Positions 54,201-64,000 of a DNA stretch of 64,000 nucleotides are shown piece after piece. The stretch comes from Auriscalpium vulgare. Lineage: Eukaryota > Basidiomycota > Agaricomycetes > Russulales > Auriscalpiaceae. The stretch spans positions 1,612,001-1,676,000 of the forward strand of contig JAHBBC010000012.1 in assembly GCA_019915015.1 (NCBI GenBank). The letters run 5' to 3'. The notes beneath the pieces were generated by a model. It saw only the letters and a program-made list of their open reading frames with translations. It made no database searches and was not told where the DNA came from. Each line of letters opens with the position of its first letter. The first letter of the stretch is position 1. The position numbers and the translations under genes were made by a program.

Positions 54201-57200
54201 AGTAAAGGGAGATGAAAGACCGCTTGTTACCTCTAAGGCGGCGATGGTGACGACGTTGTGCGGAGAAGGAATAAGTCGGTCCATGCTCCTATACCTGTCC
54301 ACCTCAGCCAGAGATTCCTTGAGCAGATTAGCTTCTTCGGAGCTCTGTTCGTTCGTAGTCTCCGTGGGGAACAGTTCACCACGCTCAGGTGGCAGCGTGG
54401 ACACGCTAGCACACGCCAGAGCGGAAACAAGGGTGCAGATGTAGAAGGCATCGGTGTACTGACAATTTGTCAATAATACAATCACCACCAGTAGAGTAGT
54501 AGCTTCTTACAGGATTAGCAGTGTTGTCGTTATACTTTAGCTGGTCGATCAAAAACTGGCGTACGACCGCCGGGCATTTACCGTTCTCGAAGCGCACCGA
54601 GGCAACTGCCCTGATCAATGCCTGAAAAAGGAGGAGCGCAAAACGCATCAATGGTGACTGAGATAACACCAGAAGTACTACATACCCGCCGTACAAAATA
54701 CTCCGGGTAGTCCGAGAAGTCATTTGGCCTTGGGACGTAAGAGTGGGCAAACAAGTCTTGTTGAGCGTCTTCGGGCTCGTAGCAATATCGCAAGAATAGC
54801 TTGAAAAGATGGAAGAGGCCAAGAAAGTCGAGCTTCCGGTAGGCACACTATCATTACAAACATCGTGAACATAACGAACAATTTAACGACTGGATGACGT
54901 ACTGTGACTAGTGCGAGTGCTGCTTCACAGCGCACGCGGAAGAAGTAGTTGGACACTAAAACTGTCTTCGTCAGTGTGCTAGAAATGATAGCACTCGGCA
55001 TCCTGGACAGTGCGTTGACAGCCTGAAGCGCCTTGGGCTGAGCATACACATACTATACGCTGAACGATGAACCGCACCTCTAATTGCGCAATGACATCTC
55101 TATCCCTCTGAAGCTGAGACACCCACATGAAGTCCGGTTGGTCGAATGCGATGGCCGCAATCCACTCGAAGTCCGCATCCATCCGGATCCACTCGTATGT
55201 CGCGCCGTTCATTGTCTGCTCGTCCTCCTCTGTCCAGTCGGCAACCTTCCAGTTGTCTCGCTCTTTCTCCTTCTCCCATATGTCCAGACCGAATCCCATG
55301 TCCACCATTCCCATCGCCTCAGCAGCCTCGGCATCACCTTCTGCCGCCGCCTGAGCCGCTGCCTGTCGCGCCAGGTACCGCTTGGTGTTCCGACGGACGC
55401 GCTTATACTTGGTGTTGAAGGGTACTTCATAACGTTTGAAGGAACTTCGAATGTCAAGAACGTGCTCATATGGTGTCCCATCCGCCTCATGGATGCGAAT
55501 AGTCATTTGACCCTGGTGCCAAATATAAACAATACAATGCTGTGAGCGAAAGGTATGTATGGACGCACCTCGAAGAAAGCAACTGGCTTAAGCATTGTCT
55601 TTCTGATTTCATCATGTTCGTGAGCTTTCCACGCTGGCGCATCCTGTCGCATTGTGATCTCAACAGCCATTTTCTTCCTGTTGAAGCTTGCCGAAAACCC
55701 GAACGCCGGGCAACCACTGCCATATATCCATTGCTCCGCAAAGGACCTGAGGTCAACTCCACTGACTTTCCGACACGTGCGAAGAAACGCGTGAGTCGAT
55801 AGTGCGTTGTTCATCATTTCCCCGGAGATAGCGGATAGGAAAAGCTTTGGCAGGACGCGAGACAAACCTAGCGAGGTACCAGATTTGCCCAGACGGCGGT
55901 CCAAGATATGGAGAGCTAAAGGCGACTTGAGATTGATAAAGGACAGAACGGCAGAGTCGGGTGGATCTTGAAGCATCGGCTGACATATTGGAGGCATAGA
56001 CCCGCTGTCCAAGTCGACCACACGCTCCATGTCCTTCTTCAGGCGAAATCGATACTCGTTGTTGCCAAAGAGCTTCCGCAAGAATAAGCCCGTAATGTAC
56101 AACCCCAGCCCATTGACCAACCATAGGTCGGACCACACCTTCGGTTGGATGTTGATGCCGATCCATTGACAGGCGAGCGCATGACTAAGCGTTTGTCGGG
56201 TTTCGTACACCTGGTCGATAGCGTCGTCTCCATGTAGGAGATCGACAGTTAGGATGGAGAGCGTGGCCGTGTCAAAGCGCAGAGTAGGCAATTCGTCCAC
56301 AAACACGAGTTTGTGTGAGCCGAAGGGATAGGAGCCGAACTCTGTCGAGTAGAAAGTCATAGCCTGTCGGAGAAAGAGGACAGAGACAGCAAGGAGGGGT
56401 TCGTGTCCAGGGAGGCAGAAGGCGTGCATCAAAGGCTGGGACGAACTGCTTGAATCGTCGCCCGCTACGTCACCTGCCGGTATGGACAGGACGTGGAAAG
56501 GGCCAGCTGCGAACCCGATATGCTGCACAGACGTGGGGAAGGTCTGTGAAAAGACGAAGATGGACTTGTTCGAGTTGAAGGGGTGAGCCACCTGAAACTC
56601 GGCAGTAAGTGACCGCGCAATATCCAGTCGTCACTGGATCCCGCGCACCTGCTCAACCAGCTCACCGCTGCAAACCACAAGCGTGGGGTATTCGCCTTGC
56701 TCGTCTTCATCCTCCTCGCTGCGCCTCCCAATGTCTCGTTCTTCAAGAAACCGTGGGACAACGAACTCAAAATCCCATGTGCATCTCTCCCAAGGGTTGT
56801 CAATACAAGGAACCCAACACCTTGCTGCATCAGGTGACGAGGGAGTCGTGAATACGTGAGGAACACGCTAGGCGCCGACATTAGTTTGGAAGGAATGACC
56901 CAGTAATAAAACGCACATAAGGATGCGCATCCGACGGCAACACAAAATTAAGTCCCTCGACTGGATTGCGGATGCTGTACTCAATCTTGATGGTTATAGG
57001 AGCGAAGTCAGGAACGACGATCTGCGAGGTCGAGGCGCCAGGCGTCTGAGGCTCAGGTGTGGCGGCTACAAATGTGAGAGCGTGAGATCGAACATTGAGA
57101 GCGGCGGCACAGTACGCACCTTCACTTGCAATGAGACCAGCCGTAGAACTTCCTGATTGCTTCAGCGACACCTCCTGGGGGATCGCTATGGACAGCTCTC

Positions 57201-57680
57201 CCTCCTCGCCTTCCGCGAGGGCAGAGTAAATCCTCCGCTTTAGCTCAGGATGATTGTGAACATCCTGCGGGTTTGACACGTTGATGTTTGCAAGAGGATC
57301 GTAATGAATAAAATCCGCTCGATGAGAAGCCACTGTCACACTGTGAATGGCTGTTATGAACAGTGAGAACGCGTCGCAGCACGAGGTACATGACGTGGTC
57401 ATTGCTCACTACACTGGCGGGAGTGGAGATGAATGGTCTTCAAATCCTTGCTGGTGGGAATGATGGTAATCTCAGTGTAGCCCTAAGGCATGAGGGTGAG
57501 GCCGCCGCGACTGGTGAATGATGCAGTAGACGACGCACCCATACGCTCCCAGAGAAGTCAATCTCTAGAACGACACTCTGATGACTAGTATATACGGAGA
57601 CGCGTGTCAGCGAACGCTCCACGACAGAGAATTGGAGATACGTATGTAGAGAAACCGCGACGGAGGTTCTCGCGCTGCAT
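51228..57680 (-). CDS. TAF2: TFIID subunit TAF2 with three C-terminal bromodomains
   Basis: General transcription factor subunit with an inactive M1-aminopeptidase-like fold that contacts promoter DNA. The N-terminal part contains TSHQSVVLEIDFSGSVW, GYTEITIIPTSKDLKTIHLH, HSVTVASHRADFIHYDPLAN and FVLPSDAHPYVRFITG. The peptidase-like part includes HKLVFVDELPTLRFDTATLS, DLLHGDDAIDQVYETRQTLS and WSDLWLVNGLGLYITGLFLR, with no HExxH zinc site in that region, as in TAF2. A HEAT-like part follows (RVIRRHVARNACQSLALLV). After a Pro-rich linker come three bromodomains, at about 53,200-52,850 (NAKTYN), 52,030-51,690 (NCRLFN) and 51,650-51,300 (NNAIIFN). The tail is Lys-rich (KKRKEGSEK, VAKKAKLA). Many introns. 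The start is uncertain: MQRENLRR at 57,680 is the likeliest, with 57,956 an alternative. Tandem with HET-C and divergent from LTV1. Confidence 0.87.
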
Positions 57681-57965
57681 CACGTTGACGTGACTGTTGA
57701 GCCCAGTAAACGAAGCCAGATACTGACAGACGTGCTAAGAATGAAGCAGCAATAGGAAGATTGTGGGCTCAATCAGAGGAGAAGAATGGGAGGGAGGAGG
57801 TGAAGGTGGGATGAGACGGAAGTCCGGCACACTGCGGCCGCTGCCAGTGAGGAGTCGCGACGGCGTCGAGGTCCCTAGCCGGCTTATGTCATCCACTTCG
57901 GTGAGCGCTAAAATATTCAATAACCAGGCTTGCCGCTTGCGCTCTGCATCCTGCATCTCCTCACC

Positions 57966-59795
57966 ATGCCCTCAAAATCAAAGTCAATATACAGGCGGCC
58001 AGATGCTCAACATTTCCAACTGGTGCATCGCTCCCAGCGTGATCCTCTTTTCCACGACCCGGATGCGAGCGAGCATGTTCTGAAGCCATTCATCCGCGAG
58101 AATGACAAGAAGGTGCGTCGATAGCTCTGTGCCTGTGGTTGTGGTCCGGAGAACCAATTTTCCTGTAGGGGAAGTCAAGGGCGGACCTCGAGCAGCTATT
58201 GTCTTCCTCCGATCTTGCTCACGACGCGGAAAGGGCGAATCTCGGCGAGGCCTCCCTCTATGGAGTGTACTACGACGACACAGATTACGACTACATGCAA
58301 CATCTACGCACTGCCGGTGTGCAAGAAGATGGCGTCGACTCTGTGCTCATCCAGGCTCCCGTACGGAAAGCCGCTGCCAAATCGAAAGGGACCCAAGGGC
58401 TTGCTCTTCGAGACCTCCCGGCCGAAGCCCTTCCTTCCACCACTGAGCTGCCGAGAGATTACGAGAGCCAGGAAGCTGTACCAACATCCATAGCCGGCTT
58501 TCAGCCCGATCTGGATCCTCATCTACGGCAGGTCCTGGAGGCACTAGAGGACGACGCTTTCGTCGATGATGGACTGGAGGATGACTTTTTCGAGGAGCTC
58601 ATCCACGACGGCGAGCGCGATGGCGACGAGGCCTTTGAATACGAATTCATCGAAGGTGGTATTGTCCAGGGTGAAGGCAAAGACAAGCCGCCAGAGAGTG
58701 AGGACGGATGGGAGGCGCGCTTCGCAGCTTTTCAGAAGCAGCGGGAGGTAGATGAAGATGGGTCGGACGATGAGCATTTCGTGGGAGATGAAGACGCTGA
58801 TACTGTCGGGCACCTGCCTGAGTTCTCCGTCGTGGGTGGGAAGAAGAGGCGGAAAGGAGCATCGGACGCCTCAGGCTACAGTATGAGCAGCTCTTCAATG
58901 TTCCGGAATGAGGGTCTCAGAACACTCGATGAGCGTTTCGACAAGGTGCGTCTTCCGAGTCGTTCCGTTCTGCACCTGTGTCATGAGGTGTCATTTACGA
59001 TCGCCTGTAGGTTGAGAAAGAGTATATGGAAGACGGAGACGATGATGATGACGCGGACGCGGACGATTCGGACGCTGCGCCTCAGTTGCTCACCTCCAGA
59101 GAGGATTTTGATTCTCTCATGGACGACTTCCTGGACAATTACGAAATTCTAGGTGGCAAGATGAAGCCCTCATTACACGGCACTGGCCCGGAGAAGCTTC
59201 AAGCCCTGAGAGTCGCTATGGGTCAAGACAAGCGGGTGAAGGAGAAAGATAGCGACGAATCGGACGACGACGACGAAGATATCTATGCTGCGCTCGAGAG
59301 AGAAGATAAAAGGGACCGCTGGGATGTTGAGACGGTGCTGAGTATGTATTTATCATTGCATGGCAGACGTCCGCCTAATGGCTCGAAGCCACGCATACAA
59401 ACCTGGAGAATCATCCTCGTCTCATTCGCGCGCGTCAGAGTCGACCTGTACCCCAAATTCGTTTAGACCGACGGACAGGCTTACCCTCGGTCTTGAAGGG
59501 AGAGGATGCCAACGCTCGTCCGAAGTCTCCTGTGGATGAGGAAGCTTCTGGTCTGTCAATCATTACTCACTCTCGACTCGTACATCCTCACCTTTCTTTA
59601 GATATAGCGCGAGTCACGGTCAGCCGTTCAAGGGAGGAGACGCTCGAGGAGAAGAAGGCCCGCAAGGCTGCGGTGAAAACCGAAAAGCAATCGCGTCGTG
59701 TCGAGAAGAAGGCAAGCAAGCAACAATACTCAGCGGCGATCAAGCAGCAGACAAAAGTCATAGCAAGCAAGGAGACCAAAACGCGCAAGTTGTAG
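57966..59795 (+). CDS. LTV1: 40S ribosome assembly factor LTV1
   Basis: Conserved factor of pre-40S maturation and export. The first exon gives MPSKSKSIYRRPDAQHFQLV then HRSQRDPLFHDPDASEHVL, the LTV1 start signature. Next come LGEASLYGVYYDDTDYDYMQ with HLRTAG, long acidic stretches, TLDERFDKVEKEYMEDGDDD, REDFDSLMDDFLDNYEILGG and KRDRWDVETVL. Splicing restores HTNLENHPRLIRARQSR and PVPQIRLDRRTGLPSVL. The C-terminal basic coil ETLEEKKARKAAVKTEKQSR ends KTRKL with the stop at 59,793. About four introns. It lies close to and divergent from TAF2 (under 300 bp). Confidence 0.92.
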
Positions 59796-59935
59796 CGCTC
59801 ACCATTGCAAGCGGTCAGAATTTTGAAGCAGCTGGGATATCGATGTTCATATGCGGGTATAGTACAGTACATGCAGTGGTAGAAAATGAAAGCGTGAATA
59901 GGGTCATTAAAAGTCATGCATATCAAGAAAATCAG

Positions 59936-62900
59936 CTACCAGTCCGGCCACAGTTCTAGTAAGTTGTTGCCGTCTTCCTCAGGCGCGTCCTTCTGCTTCA
60001 TCCACCTGTCCGGGACCTTGCTTGCGTGTGAGAATCTGCCGCAAAGCGAAATCGCTTGTTACATACCAGGGGGAAGTAGCGCTCCATAGCACTAACAAAA
60101 CGTTGCCGATACTGCTTTGGTGTCACGATTGTCGGCTCGCCCTTGCCAGCACCTCCCAAAAATGCGGACTCTTTTACCCAGCTCTCCAACTTTTTGTCCC
60201 AGGTGTACGTTCGGACATAATCTGTAATGAAAACAGTGATAGGAAGTACACAGCTATGTATACGTGATTGAACATACCGACGATGCCGACAACGAGCTCA
60301 TTGTTTGTGCTGTCCACGCCTACGACCAAGGAGTAGTCCATCACGTTGATGTCCGCCAAGAACTTGCTGTCGTTGTACAGTGCACCTCGCAAGATGCGCT
60401 TAGAATGCTCCCGGAGATAAAAAGGCGCGAGGTGGGCAGCTGATGAGGCGTTAGACCTCGCAGATATCACAGGACGCGTCACATACTCTGAACCAGATTT
60501 TCGTCTAACAGAACCTCATTCTCCCTACCGGTTGATTGAACATGCCTGCCTCTTGTAGAGCCTTTCAGGTCGTAGATCTGATAGGATTACGCCGTCAGGA
60601 GATGTGCAGTGAGGGGACAAGTCGCAGGATCTGACCTTCGAAAACCTACGATCGTAGAACAAATTTTCCATGACAATCAAGTTCATCTGAGTGGACTTCG
60701 ATCGTCCTGACGACCCCTTGTCCTTACTAGCCTTCCTGAAGGAGATCTTGTAACAGCCGAACACTTTTGCCAAGAGCGTGGGCCGCTGCAAAATGTCACT
60801 CATGTGTGCCTCGGATCGGAAAGATACCACATACATTGGCAGACACTGCGGAAGACATATAATCAAAATATGCGGGGGCAAAGGTTTCCATTGTTTGAAC
60901 TTCGGTTCTTGACATCTCTTTGGCAATGAAGCGATCATCTGCAGTACACTGTGAGCTCTTCAATGGGTGATATTATCACACTGATGGCATGCCTCGTGTT
61001 TTCAAGAAGGCCGACCCAGATTTGCCGCCACTCGCATTCCACTTGACACATCTTGCAAGTGACTCAATCATGCTCTTCTCGCAGTCGTATGTTCGGCGCA
61101 AGGCGTCAAACTGTTCAGGGTAAAGAACGGTACAGCTGATGGTCAGGCCGCCGCTCTCGAATGCTGCGTGTATAATGAGCACCATCACGGCAAAGGACTC
61201 TCATTGTACTTACTAATGGCCCATGGGAGCTTAGAAGAGGGCACCCGTAGTTCGTCCGTAGGGTTTCCGCCTTCTGAGGCATCTACATTCACGACACCCC
61301 AAGTGGATGTGGACTCTGCAACAGAACGGTCATCTGGCATGAAAGCCTCACCGCCGTCGGTTAGACGTGGCTCTCTTGCTTGGCGCTTCTCTGCCCGAGA
61401 TTTGGCCAACATCTCTCTGTATTGCGAGGAACTGCACAACGTTGTGGTTAGCGCCAATCATCACAATGACACAAAATAACTGACCTCAGAGCCAGGGCGA
61501 TGATTGAGGTGGGCTCATCCGTGCGCACCACCATGGACGAGTCTCGAAAGATGTGTTCGGGATCGGCCATTGGGTCATCGACCTCGAGGTCGGCGCGGCG
61601 TGGCACTTGTTGCGGCCAAAAGCCAGACAGCGCCTTGAACAAAGAGGTGCGCTCCTGTCCAGGAGGACCAAGATCCAAATCAGGAGGGGGCGAGATGGAT
61701 CCCTTCGTGTCTGAAAGTGTTGCAGGGGACGAAGGAATCGAAGATAATTCTTGGTGTGAGATACCTGGCGAATCAGGCGCTGTAGACTGACTGTCACTGT
61801 CACGGGCGGCGATCGGCGTTGACATAGATGGCTGAAGTGTTGTGACTGCTTCTTCACGGACTTCTTCGACTGTCACCTTCGGCAGCGTAGTCGACGCCTC
61901 GGGAGACGGCTTGTCCGAAGACTTGCGCGTATCGTCTTCGTCTCCACCTTCATCATCGGCCTCGCTCGAGGAATCCGAGGATTCAGATTCGTCTTTGATG
62001 GCATCCTTGACACTATCCAGAATCTCGACCTTGGCCCGAGCAGATGCTACGGGTCGGGCGCGACGACCTCTGATGACGGCATAGCGACGATTGGCACGCT
62101 CAGTGTCCTTATTGATACGCTCAAAATGTTTCGCGATATTGGACACTTTGCTTCCAGGAGGTACAGCTCCACGTCGCAACTGCTTCGGGACGGTGGCAGA
62201 CGTGACGCGCATGGACGTCTTGTCTTTACCCGCGGTGCGACCGGATCTGAACACGCTAGGATTACGATCCGGAGCAATCGACCCATAGGCCTTCGGTGGA
62301 GGGCTAGTTCGACCGGCTTTGATTGTCGATTCCGAGCTCAACGTAGTCAGTGGAGGCCGCTTCTCCGGGGAAGGCTGACGTGAGGGTTCCTTAGAGTCGA
62401 ATGAGGAGCCAATAGGACCAGGGATGCGGCTAGAGTGCGATGCAGCACGAGCAGGTCTGCGTGTCAGATACTTCGAAGCAACATTGGCTGCGTAGCCTTG
62501 TTCGAAATCTGACGTAGAAGGCCTCCTGGGAGGAGCGCGCTTGGTTCGCGTTCGGTTTGGCATGCGAGGCGCCGGGAATGGCCCCGAGAACTCCTGGTCG
62601 CTTTCAACGGAGTCTATCTGAGGGGACATTGCGGTCTTGGCAAGTTCTTCGACGCCTTGTGATGGCAGGAACTCTTGATACTTCTTGACCAACTCGGCTA
62701 CACTCGGGTGTTGAGCTGGGCGTCGGGGCAGCCGTGAGCCGGGCTTGACACTACGAGTTGGCTTACGCGGCTCCTGTGCAAGCTCAGTACACACAAACTC
62801 GACCCATACAGATAAACTTACTGGTTTCGAGTGGTTAGCCTCGCTGCCCGACATTGCAGCATCGAGCCTCGACGCTCCGATGGTAGAGTCACTCTCGGGA

Positions 62901-64000
62901 TCGGACGTTTTCGTCGGAGCCAATTGTCGATCTTCGCTCTCGTTTGCTTCGCCTATGGCTGGAGGTATATCGGAAGTGACATCGCGTGGACGAGTCGCAC
63001 GAGAACCTTCGGGGAGGCCCTCTGACTCAGACGCCTCCGAGGCAGAGGAGGTGAAAGAATCGCCAGTCACTCGGCGCATAACGGATGGGGGAAGAGATTC
63101 TTCGGCCTCAGAGACGCTTGAAGAAGGAGCCGGATTGTCGTAGGCACCAGACAAGTCATATCTCCTCGGCCACATTGCGCGCATGGTCCCGAACGCCGAC
63201 GATCTGCGCCCATTCTTGTCGACGATGGGACCCTTGGGTTTGGGCAGTTTGTCAAAGTCCGCCTGCCATGCCACGATCTTGTCCTGGAGATACGAGCGAA
63301 CTTGGTTGAGAGCCAGCGTGTCCGTGGGAGTGGAATCCCTGTAGATGTGATTGATTATGCGTCCAACTTCTACCCTCTCCGTTTCGGCACGAGTGATGAG
63401 CAGATTTATTTCGACAGTTAGTTTAGCGTCGGATTCTTCGTCTCCTGTTGCTGCATCAATGTTAATCAACCGGAGGTCGTCTACAAGAGCGCTATACCAG
63501 ACAGAATTGCGTTGCGTGAGGCGCTCGTAATCCGCATTCTTCAGAACCAGCTGGGTCTCCGGACGAACGCGAATGCGCATTGGAGGGTAAACGATCTCGT
63601 GCAACACAATTGGATCTGCCTGGAAGCGGACGGTGAAACCCCTGGTCGCGAAGTACCGCATGTGGTGCTGATAGATATTGTGTTCGCAGCCAGCGCCTTG
63701 GACCAATTGCACCTCTGCGGGGTAGAAGTGCAGCTCGAGGAACTTGGCAAATGAGTAGCGCTGCATCTCTTCAGAGACTGGGATGAAAGGCGTCGCCGAA
63801 CCGCATACACGGCAAGCGCTCCAGGTCGTGATGAGCTCAGGAGCGGGATACGGTCCGCGACCCACAATCTCGCCGTTCCATGCCTCGACGGCAACGAAAA
63901 GACGCGTCTCGTTGTGTACAAAGACCTTGCAGTGTCGCGACAAAGGCTGTGTGCAACCCTTCCCGGTACAAATGGGCTGCTTGGGGTCCCGAATCCACGC
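59936..64000 (-). CDS. FAB1: Phosphatidylinositol-3-phosphate 5-kinase Fab1/PIKfyve, C-terminal part (5'-truncated by window edge)
   Basis: Vacuolar/endosomal lipid kinase making PI(3,5)P2. The window holds the end of the Fab1-specific Cys-rich region ([71 protein letters not shown]). A long Ser/Pro-rich linker follows (about 63,200-61,700), then the PIP-kinase domain in several exons: [70 protein letters not shown] and [20 protein letters not shown]. The end is [20 protein letters not shown] then WPDW, with the stop at 59,936-59,938. The DYSLVVGVD motif carries the conserved kinase Asp. The FYVE and chaperonin-like domains lie beyond base 64,000. Confidence 0.9.

Overview
The window is nuclear DNA of a filamentous basidiomycete, most likely an agaricomycete. 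Nearly every gene is cut by several short (about 45-70 bp) GT-AG introns. The gene content fits: cerato-platanin, HET-C, a WCDN-type small membrane protein, and a Ty3/gypsy element with DPG-type protease and FIDD-type reverse transcriptase. There are no operons. Several genes are divergent pairs with short shared upstream regions: RAD5/CCT7, mS45/EFM3 and TAF2/LTV1.

Layout. Positions 1-12,900 hold a dense housekeeping block: RAD5 (3' end outside the window), chaperonin subunit CCT7, an MFS anion permease, mitoribosomal mS45, a FAM86-type protein-lysine methyltransferase and a second SAM-dependent methyltransferase. Positions 13,316-24,405 hold an 11.1-kb Ty3/gypsy LTR retrotransposon on the minus strand. 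Its two 420-bp LTRs look identical and gag and pol are intact, so the insertion appears very recent. It abuts, and probably interrupts, an unidentified host reading frame at 24,408-24,844. Positions 25,400-31,400 carry the ER SNARE Ufe1/syntaxin-18, mitochondrial 2-methylisocitrate lyase and an atypical secreted cerato-platanin. Positions 31,700-47,200 carry a large Ser/Pro-rich protein of unknown function, two paralogous bHLH regulators and a small membrane protein, separated by unusually long gene-poor stretches. Positions 47,200-64,000 hold HET-C, a TAF2 carrying three C-terminal bromodomains, ribosome-assembly factor LTV1 and the C-terminal part of the lipid kinase Fab1.

The most unusual object is inside the retrotransposon. 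Between pol and the 3' LTR sits a seven-exon gene on the strand opposite to gag-pol. It codes for about 569 residues with a six-cysteine, Zn-cluster-like motif. Because it is antisense to the genomic RNA, its introns would not be removed when the element is copied, so it can travel as a normal spliced gene. The polypurine tract next to the 3' LTR, with about 30 bp upstream of it, is also repeated (36 of 40 bases) inside pol between RNase H and integrase. That copy is a candidate central polypurine tract.

Coordinates of spliced genes span first to last coding base. Splice sites were read by eye, and start sites marked as uncertain should be treated so.
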